From contig NC_077244.1 in NCBI RefSeq assembly GCF_947179165.1, forward strand, positions 74,446,144 through 74,510,143: DNA of 64,000 bases. Direction: 5' to 3'. Below, in pieces: positions 34,593 through 47,900 of this stretch (position 1 is its first letter; the number at the start of each line of letters is the position of its first letter). The notes under the pieces are model-generated. The model saw only the letters and a list, made by a program, of their open reading frames with translations. It ran no database searches and was not told the DNA's origin. The translations under genes were made by a program, and so were the position numbers. This stretch comes from Solanum dulcamara (lineage: Eukaryota; Streptophyta; Magnoliopsida; Solanales; Solanaceae).

Positions 34593-35950
34593 CGCATGTA
34601 CTCTGATGGGTTTTTATTGCTTCCGTAGTGACGTGAATCTCAGTGAAAGCTTGAACTGGCGTCTTGAGTATAAGCTTCACCCTTGTATAAAGTTGTATTT
34701 GTTGAGAAGCCAATTATTGAGCAGCAAATTACATTTTGCTCTCGAGTGTAAACCAGGTAGGAGAGCTTTTGGTATTATGTTCGGTGCACCAGGCTCCTCA
34801 GATCTGGTGTATTTTCCATATTCTCTAGCTCTATAGTCCAACGAGTTGGGTCCGTGGAGAGAGCTAATGAGATGTACACAAATCTTACCCCAACCTTTGC
34901 AGGGTAGGGAGTGTCAGGTGCAAGATAATTAGCAAAAATAGGTGCATATCTTGCACAAGCCATGTTCAGCATTTTAGTTTTCCCTAAAGTACCATCTCTA
35001 TTCTCCACCCTTAGTGCTTGAACATCATTATTTTTATTTGCAAGACTATTTTTCGAATTAGCCAAAGTATATTTATTACCAGTTTTTCATGAAGATTGGT
35101 GTAGAAACCTGAAAGAGAAAAGTGTTCAAACAGGGGAGCGTTTTTGTCTGATCAAAGTTAAATTGATTGAAAAACTCACATTTCACTCTGATGCTCGACA
35201 TTAAGATGGTATTTCAACACCTAAATCAAAAGGTGAAGGGGTACTGCCCCATATCGGTCTTCAAATAACCCATCATATGTTCTCCGCAACTCAACTAGAA
35301 AATTTTACGAAGATTGTTGATAGAAGAACCATCAACTAATCTTTAAAACAGCTAATCTGCAACTTACAGATCTCTTCGATGATGTACGAAGGTCAAAAGA
35401 CAGTAAATAACACACTACAATTTTTGTATCTCATTTTCTTGTTCACGTAGTAGTATATTTTACAAGGCAACAACACAATTACACAAAGCAACAACTTCTA
35501 TGATACATGTACAACAGCTCAGGATTATCTATCTCAGCAATCCGCAGACAAAAATGATGATACACCTAAACGAGGAAAAGAATATGTAGGGACTAACAAA
35601 GGAATAAAATTCAATGAAAACCCAGCACTACCCGCCCATGAGAATGATCAAAACTCCGAAAGGGTTAAATCCGTCTACCTGCTTGTGGCTCAATGTACAC
35701 CTCTATCGAAAACCCCATCTGCTCAGTATCATGATGAATAAACCGCGGCGCCTGCAACCTCCAATATCTAAATCTGACTTCCTGAAGACCTTTCCGTGGA
35801 AGAATTACAACGTGCCTCAAGCCTTAAACTTTTCACGAGGATAAGTATATCCGTTGAACTCTCTGACTGGTGACCGGCTATGTACATATCACTGGAAATC
35901 TGACATGTTAGCATGAGCCTGGAAGTATAGCAAGACAATTGCACTATAAT
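34593..35950. other. Convergent 3' regions of the DnaJ and BSL genes
   Basis: 1.36 kb between the two stop codons. It should hold both 3' UTRs and polyadenylation sites. I see no strong AATAAA placed for either gene. The ORFs here (such as 34,564-34,836 and 35,614-35,844) have no recognisable domain. Confidence 0.6.
34831..34910 (-). mobile_element. Probable decayed TS/RTE 3'-end fragment
   Basis: On minus the bases read tgcaaaggttggggtaagat, ttgtgtacatc, then ccacggacccaactcgttgg, which aligns loosely with the conserved TS 3' region. It lies just downstream of the DnaJ stop, possibly in its 3' UTR. Confidence 0.4.
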
Positions 35951-38900
35951 TTAAGTCCAAGTGACAGAACCTCGATCATTGGCTACTTGAGGACGTCCTC
36001 TGGTTGGTGTAGGTGGTCTGTTGGCATTTAGCTCCTAGCCCAAAAATTGCGAGTAAGATCAAACACACATCAAATAGAAAAAAATGTGGGTCGAAAGAGA
36101 TCTGGTAATAACAAACCTGCATCCAAGTGTCTTCTATATGCCGCTCAGGTGAAGTTTCAGGAGAGGAAATTGCTGGTGGCAGCGGGTGAATAAGTTTTGG
36201 AACCACAACAAGATCTCTACCCAAAACCAAGATAGCACCAGCATTATTAGCAGTACCTGTAGAAAGGGAAAAAAAATTGCATAAAGATAAAAGCATATCT
36301 AAGAAATAGGAGACCTCCAAACATCCAAAATTTACAACATCATACCACAATAATTAGTGGCTGAGAAAAGCGTAATTAAATGTCCCTGAGCAAATCGTTC
36401 AAATCCATCCATCACACATTCATGCGCTCGGACAATCAGTTGAAGATCATTGTTGTTGCAGAATTCCATCACACGATCAGGCTGCATGTATGCAAGTGCT
36501 TACATTATTTCAACAAAAACTAGGGCAACTATAACCAACCAAACACCCTGGAGACCAGGATAGCTAGGAGATATCTCATATTGAAGCACCACATAAACTG
36601 AAGCACCAAAACTCCAGTCCAGCAAACAGACAATAATGTCCCAAATAACTGGAACCTTTAAGTTGTAACAGCCCAACTGGTGAATCAAATAAGTGACTTC
36701 AAGGAATTGTGATCGGGAGTTCAATATCTTAAAAGAGAAAGAGCTTCAACATGGTAATTTAGAAAAGGTCCAGGTTACAAAGATGGAAGTTGCAATTGCA
36801 CAAAACGAACTCAAGAAAATGACGGCCCATAGAATGTCAAAGTGAAGCAGGGTGGATGAAGCAATCTGGACTTTTTTGTTTGAAATATCATCTCTTTCCA
36901 TACTGGGCCCTTTTAAGCAAACTCCAGTTAACTGATAAGAATGTGCAGCTTCCCAAAATAACAGCCAATAGGTTGAGCCAGCATCCATAGTGATTGGACG
37001 TTCCACTTGGTGTTGCATTTGGAGAGAAAAATACCTCAAAATTGATATGAAATGTAAATTACTCACCCCAAAAGTGACCAACCCGGGCCCTCTTGCATTT
37101 GGTCTTAATCCTTCAACACTATCATTTTCTGTAGGGTCAGACCTACAAGCATGCACCAATGTGAGAAAATATGAGGATGAAGTCAATGAAAGAAGCATAA
37201 GAGAAGATGGAGACTAACCACAATAAATCCATAAGAACAATCGAGCCAGCATCCATAGTGATAGGGCGTTGGATATTTTCTATTTGTTCAACATGATTAA
37301 TTGACCTTCCAATACCACCATGCATACAGATTATCTTTTTCTCGATTAATGCTGCCAGAGGAAGCCAGTTGAACAACCTATTAAATCGATGCCATGCCCA
37401 AATTCCATCTCGCTCACCCTGTTGCATAAATAGACATCAGTGTCTAGCTTGAAAAGCAAGTACAAGCTTCACCCAGTAAATCATAACATACCATGCGTTC
37501 AATGCACTCAATTCGAAAGCCAAAAAGCGCATTAATATCTGCAGCTTCATGGTTCCCACGAATTAGATGTAAATTGAGGGGATACTCAACCTAAAACATC
37601 AATTTATGTCATCAAAATCACAGGGTTACTAAGAATGTGAAAGCAAAGCAAACATCAAATTATAAGAGGTGCCTTTAAAGCAAGAATAAGAGTTAGAAAG
37701 AAGAGGTACCTTTAAAGCAAGAAGAAGGGTCATTGTTTCCAAACTGTGCTGGCCCCTATCAACATAATCTCCTAAGAAGAGGTAGTCAATATACCTGATG
37801 GTCACTTAACAAAATTAGCATTTAAGACTAAAAGAACAAATATTGACTCCACAAACCAGATCAATCAAAAAATTGGCATAAGTCTGCAGGAGTCGGAACT
37901 ACAGGAGAGACAGCAAATAGACACCAACAAAATATTGCGTCACAAATTCTTTGTACTCCTTCAAGAAGTAATTTTGGTTCTTGTTTTGGTAAGTATTACT
38001 AACAAGCTCCCACAAGGGCTTAATTTAGAGAATGAAAAGGGAAAACATTCCCTTCCACTTCCATAATAGTGTTGTCCCACAAAATCAAAAACAGGATTCT
38101 GATAGTCCTACTGAGACACCAGACAGTTACCGCAACAAGCTAACTGTGATGCCCGCAATTACAATCAAAATATCCATTTCAAAACAAAAATGAAGGTAAA
38201 TATAGAGATAATACTGCAATCCAGGGAACTAAAGACTGTCAAAAGGACACCTTGGACTGAAAATAAAATAAACAGAAGCAAGATTGAGCCAAGGCACTTA
38301 CGATATATCCCCAGCAGTCGATGGGGAACCATACTCATCGAAAAGACGCATAAGATCCCCAAATTGCCCATGCAAGTCACCAAATATCTTAATAGGAGCC
38401 CTAAGCTGTATAACACTAGGTTCACTCGCAAATATCCTTTCAGCACTGTCACAAAGATCAGCTATCTCATTGCAGTCCAAGAAAAACTGTCGTCGAACAG
38501 GTGGCTTCCAGCCACGAGGCTTCAGAAGATGGGAAATCACCTGAGATAATAAGGAAAACTAAATAATATAACTAACATATTGCAGTTATTTGTCTTTATA
38601 CGATATAACAGCTTAAGCTATAAAGTTGCTCACAGTTACATTTTCTGCAGAGTGGGGAAGTCTTTGCTCGGGTGTTCAGAATAGTTAACGGCCTGATTGA
38701 ATTAATACAGAGTCCAGCTATTATCACATCCCCACCTCCTTTTCCCTCCCCTCCCCCCCCCCCCAACCCACACCTCTAGCTCACCCTAGTATAAGGCCAC
38801 AACATATAGACAAGGAAATATAAATTTTATTCTCTCTTTCTTCCCTTCAATCACTTGAGCCTCTACCTCCATGAGGTAGTCTGCATACATTCTAACCCCC

Positions 38901-41900
38901 CTAGATCCCACCCAGTGGGATTTCACTGGGTATGCTGTTGTTGTTGTCTTTCTTCCCTTCAAAGTACTGTTACACACTTTTACTCCCCAGTTCTTTATTG
39001 AACTTCTCAGAGACCTATAGTTCTATAGCTGGAACCAAATTCCCTAGTGAAGCAAAAAAAAAAAAAAGTTACTGCTTGTAAACTTTCGATTAGATTTTTC
39101 TTGCTTCCTCAGTTCATGCTTCAACCAATCTTGAATTGGCGTAGTGCCCTGCCTTACATTCGGTGTTTCCAGCTAAGGTGATTTCATGTTTAAAAAGCAC
39201 TCTTGAAGAAACTCTTGCCAAAAGCAAGAGAAGAAGAGATAGTTAGGACATATAACCTAGAACGGCACATGAAAACATTCAACAAAACACCTATCTTCCT
39301 CCTGCATAAAGCTATGCCTAACCTAGAACGGCACATGAAAACAGTCGACAAAACACCTATCTTCCTCCTGCATAAAGCTATGTCAGGAGCAGGAACAACC
39401 AAATTGGCCATTTTACTATCTAGCTGCTTAGCATGGCCCTTCAAACAGAGATACGCAAAAAACAGACACAACAACAACAGCAGTAACATACCCCAAAAAC
39501 AGACGAGCAAAATATATTGGATTTAGGAGGTGTTTGGTTGACTTCTTAAAAGTGACTTAGAGCCCGTTTGGATGGGCTTAAAAAAAGTAACTTTTATGTA
39601 TAAAGTGCTTTTAGAACTTTGAAGTGCTGAAAGTTATTTTTATAAATAAGCAGTTGAGTGTTTGGATAAAAGTGCTTAAATGAGGAAAATGATGTGAATT
39701 TTAGAGTTAAAAGAATAAAAAGGGTAGTTTGGGAATTTAGTTAAAATATAAGGGATATAAAAGTAATTTCCATGGTCAAAGAAAATGACTTTAAGCACTT
39801 AGAAAAAAAAAGTTAGGAATCCTAACTTTTCATTTTTGACCGACTTTAAGAACTTTATGGCTTAAAGTTAGCATTAGGCAAACACGTCCAAAAGCTAAAA
39901 GGGGGCTTTAAGTTGGTTTTGACCAACTGAAAGCCCATCCAAACGGGCTCTTATAAGCTAAAAGCCCCCCAACTTTTGGCTTTTGGCTTTTTTCCCTACT
40001 TTTTCAGCCTAAAAGAAGTGCTTTTAAACACTTTTTGTTGTTCCCAAACACTTCCAAAACTAAAAAGTAACTTTCTGATGGCAACTAAAAAATAACTTAA
40101 AAGCCAAAAGCCACTTAAAATAAGCCAATCCAAACATCCACTTAATTAATTCAGCAACTTATTTAGCAAAACTCATGCACTGTTTCCACCATAGGATTTT
40201 GAAGTTTCAGTGCAACCTACTACAAGCAGTTTACCCTTTTTACTTTCATGAATAACACATCAAATGAACAACGGTACGCCACATTTTGTCTAGAGATAAA
40301 TCATTGTAGTACCTTTTTAGGAACACTGTTGATGGACATTTGACGATCCAATAGTCTCCTTGCTGCTGTTGCATTTTCTGGGGTTCCATAACTAACTCGC
40401 CTGCCTTCGTTTTCAAACTGATCAATCGAAAGCTGCCGCACCATGCCACCAAGAGCACCACCAGTCTCTGCAGCTATAACCACCTTCAATGCATTAAGGC
40501 ACACTATCAGTCAACTTATGAGTAAACTAAGATCAACACATATCATTAAGGATCTGAACACTGACAGCACGGTGATGTAGCCGGACTCCAGCTGGGACAG
40601 AATTATTTGACAAGGCAGAGTCAGGCTTGATCAGAGTAGCCGCCTGTTTTCCACTTGGTGTTGCCTCCGCTCCACGGTCCCTATCTGGAAGTTCAACTTC
40701 TCCATTGCCTTGTTGACGAGCTTTTGCAGCTGCTAGTGTAGCAGTAATAGCCTCAGCTTCTGCAGCAGAAGCCTCCACTAAATATTCAACACCTTTGATG
40801 AGTCTCCTGCAAACAAAACAAACCACAAGATATATCTTTAAAAACTAATCATGCATTAACAAAACAGAGACAGCAGATGCTGTTGTTCCTATGCAACTGC
40901 AAACTCACCGAGGTCCTTGCAGCGTCGCATTTTCAGTGCTTATATCGGAATACATATCACCATTTACAGGTGGAGCAACAGGAGTTCCCAGTACAACTGA
41001 ACCATCATTAACTGCTTCAGGGTCTGTTTGCCTTGTTCTTTCATCACCAAAACCATACCTTCCTGTTAACCTCCCCGCTTGTACATCAACTGCAGCTGCT
41101 GCATGTGAAGCTGCACTAGTTGTTTCAGCAGCAGCCAAGTCCTCAGCAACAAGCAAGTCATCTAGCAATACCCCTGCAACCAAAAAAACAGCAGGATTAA
41201 ACTTGTTGAAGAAACCAGGAAGTGATCAGAGTAACTTCTCCAAGGAATATTTCATTACACTGTTTATATTATTTAGAGTTGGAAACATGCAACAGATACA
41301 TTTGATGTTATCTTTGACTTTCACATCTGACAGTGTATTTGGCTACCTATACTTTGGAAATTAAATGAATGCATAATTTGCATGACGAATAAACCAAGTC
41401 AACAGCATTTCTACCATGATATCAGCTAATATTACTTGGAGCCTGTTTGGATTGACTTATTTTAAGTGCTTTTAAAGCAAACTAGCTTTTAAGTTTTCTT
41501 GTAGTGTTTGGGTAAGGTGAAAAAGTGTTTTTAAGCATTTAATTTTAAGCCACAACAACAAATAAAAAGAAGTCAAAAGATGGAATTCCTAACTCAATGG
41601 CTTATGCTAAAAAGCCACTTAAAATAAGTTCATCCAAACAGGCTCTTAATCTTCAATTAAGGATGTCTGTCTACTCATCCATACCTTATCCGGGAAAAAA
41701 AGGATGTCTACTTATCCATATGAAGAGCCAAGGCAGGCAGGTTTGGAGTAGCTGACTGGGTTGTTTAACGTCATTTTCAAGATGCAAAAATGCCCAAAGA
41801 ATGGAGGTGGAGTACTATGATCCCGTTGTATAAGAACAAGGTGATATTCAAAACTACATTAACTACAGGGGTATCAAGTTGCTAAGCCACACTATGGAAG

Positions 41901-44900
41901 TTTACGAGAGAATGGTGGAGATGAGAGCGAGGAGGTTGTGGCTATATCCGAGAACCAATTTAGATTCATGTCAGGGCTATCAACTACAGAGGTCATCCAT
42001 CTCATGAGGTGGAGCAATATAAGGAAAGGAAGAGGGACTTACATATGGTGTTTATTGACCTAGAAAACGCTTACAACAAAGTTCCAAGGGAGGTTCTATA
42101 GGGATGCATGGAGGCTAGAGTGTAGTAATGGCGTACACTAGGGCGATTATGGATATATACAATGGAGCCAAGACTCGGGTAAGGATAAGGGGAGGGGACT
42201 CGGAGCACTAGGCAGATAGGGTTGCAACATGGATCAGTTCTTAGCCCATTTCTATTTGCCTTAGTGATGGATGAATTGACGCAACATATCCAAGGCGAGG
42301 CGTCATGGTGTATGTTATTTGTAGATGACATAGTACTGATTGACAAGACTCACGAAGGAGTCAACACTAGGCTGAAGGTTTAGAGACAAACACAGGAGTC
42401 TTAAGGGCTTTTGAGCAAGACCAAGATAATATACTTAGAGTGCAAGTTCAATGAAATAACACATGAGATTGGCGTGGATGTGAGACTTGATACCGAGGTC
42501 ATCCCCAAGTAAAGATGTTTCAAGTACAACTGGTCTTTAATCCAAGAAAATGGGGAGATCAACGATGATGTCACATCACATTAGTGTGATGGACAAAATG
42601 GAGACTTGTGTGTTAAGAAAGTGCTACCAAAATTTAAAAGATAAGTTCTACAGAGTAGTGGTTAGACCGATTATGTTGTATGGGGCAAAGTGTTGGCCTG
42701 TTAATTGTTAAGCATTCTCATGTAAATGAGGATGTTGAGGTGGATGTATGGGCATACCAGGAGAGATAAGATTAGAAATGAAGATATCCAAGATAAGATC
42801 GCAGTGGCCACAATGGTGGACAAGGGCAAAGATAGTTTGGGCATCTAAAGAGGAGATACATAGATGTCCCAATGAGCAGGTGCGAGAAGTTGTTTATGGT
42901 GGGTTTGAGGAGAGGTAGAGGTAGGCAGAAGAAGTATTGAGGGAGGTGATTAGATAAGGCATGACACATCTTCAGCTTACCAAAGACATAATTGTAGATA
43001 TGAAAGTATGGAATTCGCAAATTAGCTTAGAAGGATAGTAAACAAGTCAACACTGGCTCGCTTTTTGGCGAGACAGGCTTGATGGTAGTTGGAGCACCGC
43101 ATTTGTCGTATCTGTTCACTTTTTTACAGTAGTATTAGCATTATTCTCATAGTTTCTTGTCTTCGATTTTCTGTTACCATCGGTGTTTCTTGTGCTTCGG
43201 ATGTCGCATTATTTTGTTGTTGTTACTGGTCCTTTTTTCTAAATGATCTACAGTGCTTTCCTTTTGGGTTCCATGTCTTCTTCATTTCCATATTTCCTTT
43301 TTCAAACTGCTTTGAAATGCTTTTCTTGAAGCCAAGGGTCTATCAAAAACAGTCTCTCTACCTCCCCGCGATAGGGGTATGGTCTGCGTACACCCAACCC
43401 TTCCCAAACCCCACTTGTGGGATTACACAGAATATGTTGTTGTTGTTGTTAGCTATATGCATACTAGAGGATGGAATTCAGTTGGTGAAGACCACTTATG
43501 AATGTCTAAAACAAAGCACATCCAGCACCACCCCGGAGACGAAGAAAGATGATAGAAGATACTTTTAGTTACTTCACAAATTCTTTTTTCACAGTTCTGA
43601 TCAGCTAGTTACTTCACAATTCCAACAAAAGTAAAAATGGTTGTCATCTGAAAATCAAACTGGAAGGCAAATATAAGAACGTTCATTGATGTCTATCTTA
43701 TAGTCTTACCACCACGCAGACCACCATAAATAAATATCAAGTCACCAACAGCAACAGCAGCATGTCTACAACGTCTGGTCAATTCAACTGCAGCATCTCC
43801 GCCAGCTGCATCAGCACTGAATCTGCCAGTTCTAGGACTAGTGACAACAGATGTTGTGTCACACCACACTCCTGCAGCTGTATCAAGAACTGCCAAAAGG
43901 GGGGGGGAGGTAACCACGAGAGTGAGGGATGAACATAACAGTTAACCGAGATGTCAAAAAAAAGGAGTTGAACAAACAGCGACTCCACTGTGTATCACCA
44001 AAAGTAAATAAAATACCTGCAATACTGGATGAGTCCTCTACCATGCGGCCACCACCAAGTGCCCCTCCAGATACATGGAGCCGAGCATTAACAAAAACCT
44101 ATAATACCAGAACATAACTAATAATTATTATAAGAAGATCCATCTGAAAAGATGCCGTTAATAAAAGGCATGAAGCAAACACTTACAGCAGCATGTTGAT
44201 ATCTAGAGGATGGTGACACACCAGGAGCAATGGCCCATTCCCAGCGCCCATCTCTATGCTTGGCAAGCCCATATGCGCTGGCCAGTGGCTGTGGATCATC
44301 AAGGCAGTGGGAGAAGTATTTAAGTACAATCAACCAATGAGCACGAGGGCACACGAGAAAATAACAATGTAACAGCTCAGAGTCCCCATACAAACCAATT
44401 ACACCAAGAGAAAGAAAAAAAATTAGCAAACAAAAACAGAACTATTGAGTTCATCACTTATGTTACATGGATCTTCACATCTGCTTTTGACGAACCCATG
44501 TCGAACAGGTGTAGCACTGCATAGGTGTGGGTACTTCATGATTCTTCAAAATATACACACATTACAAATCACTTACACAACCCATCTCAGATACATAATC
44601 ATATACTCGCTACAAAAAAAAATATCCGCATGTGTGCACTAGACTTACTGACCGATTTGAGTAATCAAAAAAATTATGAGAGCACTCGGTCAATTAATTT
44701 TTTTAATGTCACTTTCGGTCAAACTTCAATATACACTTCTATGTAAATCTGGCCAAAGTAAATGCACAAGTCAACAAGGTTTACAGTCGTAGGCGATAAA
44801 ATGCACATCCAACTAAACTACAGTTTTCTGAAGTATCATCCAGCCAAGCTGCATATACTTAACTTCAAGCCCCAGATGTCCATTGTTCATTAATCAAAAA

Positions 44901-47900
44901 TCAGCTCCATATATTCTTATTAGGTTTAAGTGGATGAAGCTCAACACAGTGTCATTTTCACTGACAGTTTCTTGGGCATAAAGATACAGAAAAGACAGTT
45001 GATAAGTCTGTTATTTTTAAGTTAGTGAGCACAGACTACAGAAACAATAGTTGGAAGTATCTAAAAGACATGATCTGTTAAAAAGATATCATGTCAAAAT
45101 TAGAATGGCTAAACAGAGACTTCGCCAAGATACAAAAGTAAATGAATAAAAGAGCCCCTTATCTAGCAGCAAAACTATTTAAGATGAGGTGATTTACATA
45201 ATAAATAAGAGAACGGCTCTATGTGAGGAAATGGAAATAGAAGAGGAGTAAAAGAAGAAGGGGCTGACAAAAATAGAGCAGGATTTGTTCTAGAAAGAGA
45301 GCAAACTTTCTAGTGAGCTACCCTTTTAAGTGCAAGTAAAAAAAAATGGTAATGACAAACCAAGGAACAAGTAAATCAGCATAAAAAACCATCCATTTTT
45401 CTAATTGCATAAAAAATATGCTTCACTCACCACACTATTGGCATCCCTCCCTCCACAAAGCAGAAGAAGACCATCCGATCTCGCACTTGCAGTTGCGTAC
45501 CTAGCCAAGTAACAAGAGCAGATTAGGATTTCATTACTTTACTGGACGGTCGGACCAGATTAGGATCACAGGAATTTATCTTCAGTTGGACATCATTAGA
45601 GCAAACTAGAGACTCGAGACTATATACAGAAAATTAAGAAATTGATGAAGATGGAAATGTGTAAAATACTTTCACCAAACACTTGGTCAGCTGCAGTTCA
45701 ACAAACATTACAGTCTAATAAAACTTTGCTCAAGAAAAAAGAAATTCGGAAAATATAAGAGACCAACATATGCTCAATCTGCCACAACTGTTCATCAAAT
45801 AACCATCTTCCAGATAAGAAATGAATGTATTTGCTGCTTCTTGAGCAAATGTTTGTCATGTTTTTGTTTTTTTATAGAAGTGGTGGTGTTTTTTTATAGA
45901 AGTGGTGGTATACGGGCCACTGCACGTGCACCTCAGCTAATCCATGGACAGCCAGTTATACAAGCACACGTGACGATTAGACCCGCTACACGTGACTAGG
46001 GAAAATAGGCTCAAACTAAGTGCAATATGGAACCTGGGATGTCCATGTTGTTATCCTTAAGCCTAAATCACTCGACCTCCCTACAAGAGGAGCCAAGGTA
46101 GGTCATCTTCTTTGTTTTGCAGTTAGTGAAAAACTTAAAAGAAACATCATAAGAAGCAATAAACTTGTTTTCTTATGATATTGAGAATTCAAACCTTTAC
46201 TTCACCCTTAAAAGCCCCCATCAGAAAAAAGAGCTCCACTCATATTGTATGAAAACAGAATAGTAGGTGTAAGAAAATATGCTATTTTGGAAAAGATAGC
46301 AACTCCATCAGTAGCAAGTGAAATTGGTTTGAAACCAAGAGTGCACCAGCGAGGTGCATAATTCAGCCACTCAACCATCAATTGGTATCAATAGGAAATG
46401 ATTGTTCTTAATTCCGAGTGACCTAGTGGAATTTCAGGTTTTAGCTACCTGAAGTCATATCATGGCAGTATTTTTATCATATCTACCTCTTCAAAAGTAA
46501 GGACTAACCAATGGAGATGCTGATACTAATAAATCAGCAAAGTTTCTCTTCTTTGAACTCAATGTTGTATGTCTTTACTTAAATAGTCTATGCGGTATGG
46601 TTTTCTCAACTAGGCTTCAACACAATAACAACCACTACTACCTCTGGAAACATCACATCCTGTTTAGGGTTTCTTATGAAGTCTACATTTATTGATTTTT
46701 CCTGCACACAAGATGTAAACAGGATTTGTCTGGGATGGCAGTGCAGCAGGATGTGAAGGTAGCTGACATCTGGACAACAAGGGTGGAACATCCAATTCAG
46801 AAGGAATTTCAATGACTGGGAAATTGATACAGTTACTGAGTTCTTCAGCGTGTTGGAGGAGTTTAAAGGTACAAATGAAGAAGCAGACAGATTATAGTGG
46901 AAGTTAGATAAAAATTCTTCAAGGTGAGCTCTACCTACAAGGTTTTGAACCAAGGAAACCAGCAGACACAACATTGGCAATGGAAGTATAAATGGAAGGT
47001 AAAGAATTAAGATCCCCTTCAAAGTTGCCTGCTTTACTTGGCTACTGGCAAGAGAGGCTGTTTTGACTCGAGAATCTCAAGAAGAGGAAATTCTCTCTAT
47101 GTTCCAGATGTTGCCTCTGTGGTGAAGAGACTGAGATAGTTAGTCATCTGTTTCTACAGTGCAGGATAACTACACAACTGTGGAGGATTTTTGTTAGTCT
47201 CAGGGGCATTAGCTGGATCGTGCCTAACAAAATCACTCACTTACTCTATAGTTGGGAGGAAGCAGGAGCAGGAACTGCAGACAGAAAGGAATTGTAGATG
47301 TTTTGAGAGAATAAAAACTGTGATCTACAGATGATCAAACTAAACTGCATCAGACTTTTTTGTTTCTGGTGCAAACAGATATACTTGGAGGATACTGATT
47401 CAATCAGACATCCTAGGGTTTTGTTAGGATTTTTAGTCAGTTTCTTTCATTTTTGATTTTGTTGTAAATATAGTTTCAGTACAACCCATGTACTGTTATG
47501 TCAATATACACAAATGTTACCTTCTCAAAAAAAAATGTAAACAGGATCTTATGCAAATTACACATTTCTCTGCCAAGAGCATCAGTCATCAAGATTCCAC
47601 TAATTTGTATGACAGTATTTTAAACTCCTTCAAATGCTATTTGGTTCCCTTCCGACTATAGTATCCACAAGAGTGAACTCCTTACACGACTCTTCCTTTT
47701 TAACTTCCATAGCATCATATCTCCAACAGTTCCATACAACAAACTTTTCGAGTGTGTTGGAAGTAAATTTATTTATTTTGATGAGTCAAATTTTCAAAAG
47801 CATTGAATACAGGTTAGTGAGCAAAATGTTGACACGGGATTAAGGACATGGCTAAAAAGAATATGAGTTAAAATGTCTATGAACTTTTGAAAGTTTAACA

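Noticed and set aside
34564..34836. 90-codon plus ORF after the DnaJ gene
   Set aside because: Starts inside the last exon in another frame and continues into the 3' UTR; no domain.
36746..37198. 150-codon minus ORF that looks like part of the phosphatase
   Set aside because: It reads through exon 18 into intron 18 and picks up the copied exon 17 fragment; spliced exons explain the gene better.
38751..38764. Functional meaning for the poly-C run
   Set aside because: Homopolymer runs are common in introns and error-prone in sequencing.
40891..41364. 157-codon plus ORF
   Set aside because: Antisense shadow of BSL exon 11.
43089..43568. 159-codon plus ORF rich in Phe and Cys
   Set aside because: Translation of the 3' untranslated part of the RTE LINE and its (TTG)n tail.
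46606..47022. 138-codon minus ORF
   Set aside because: Antisense to the L1 LINE; no domain.
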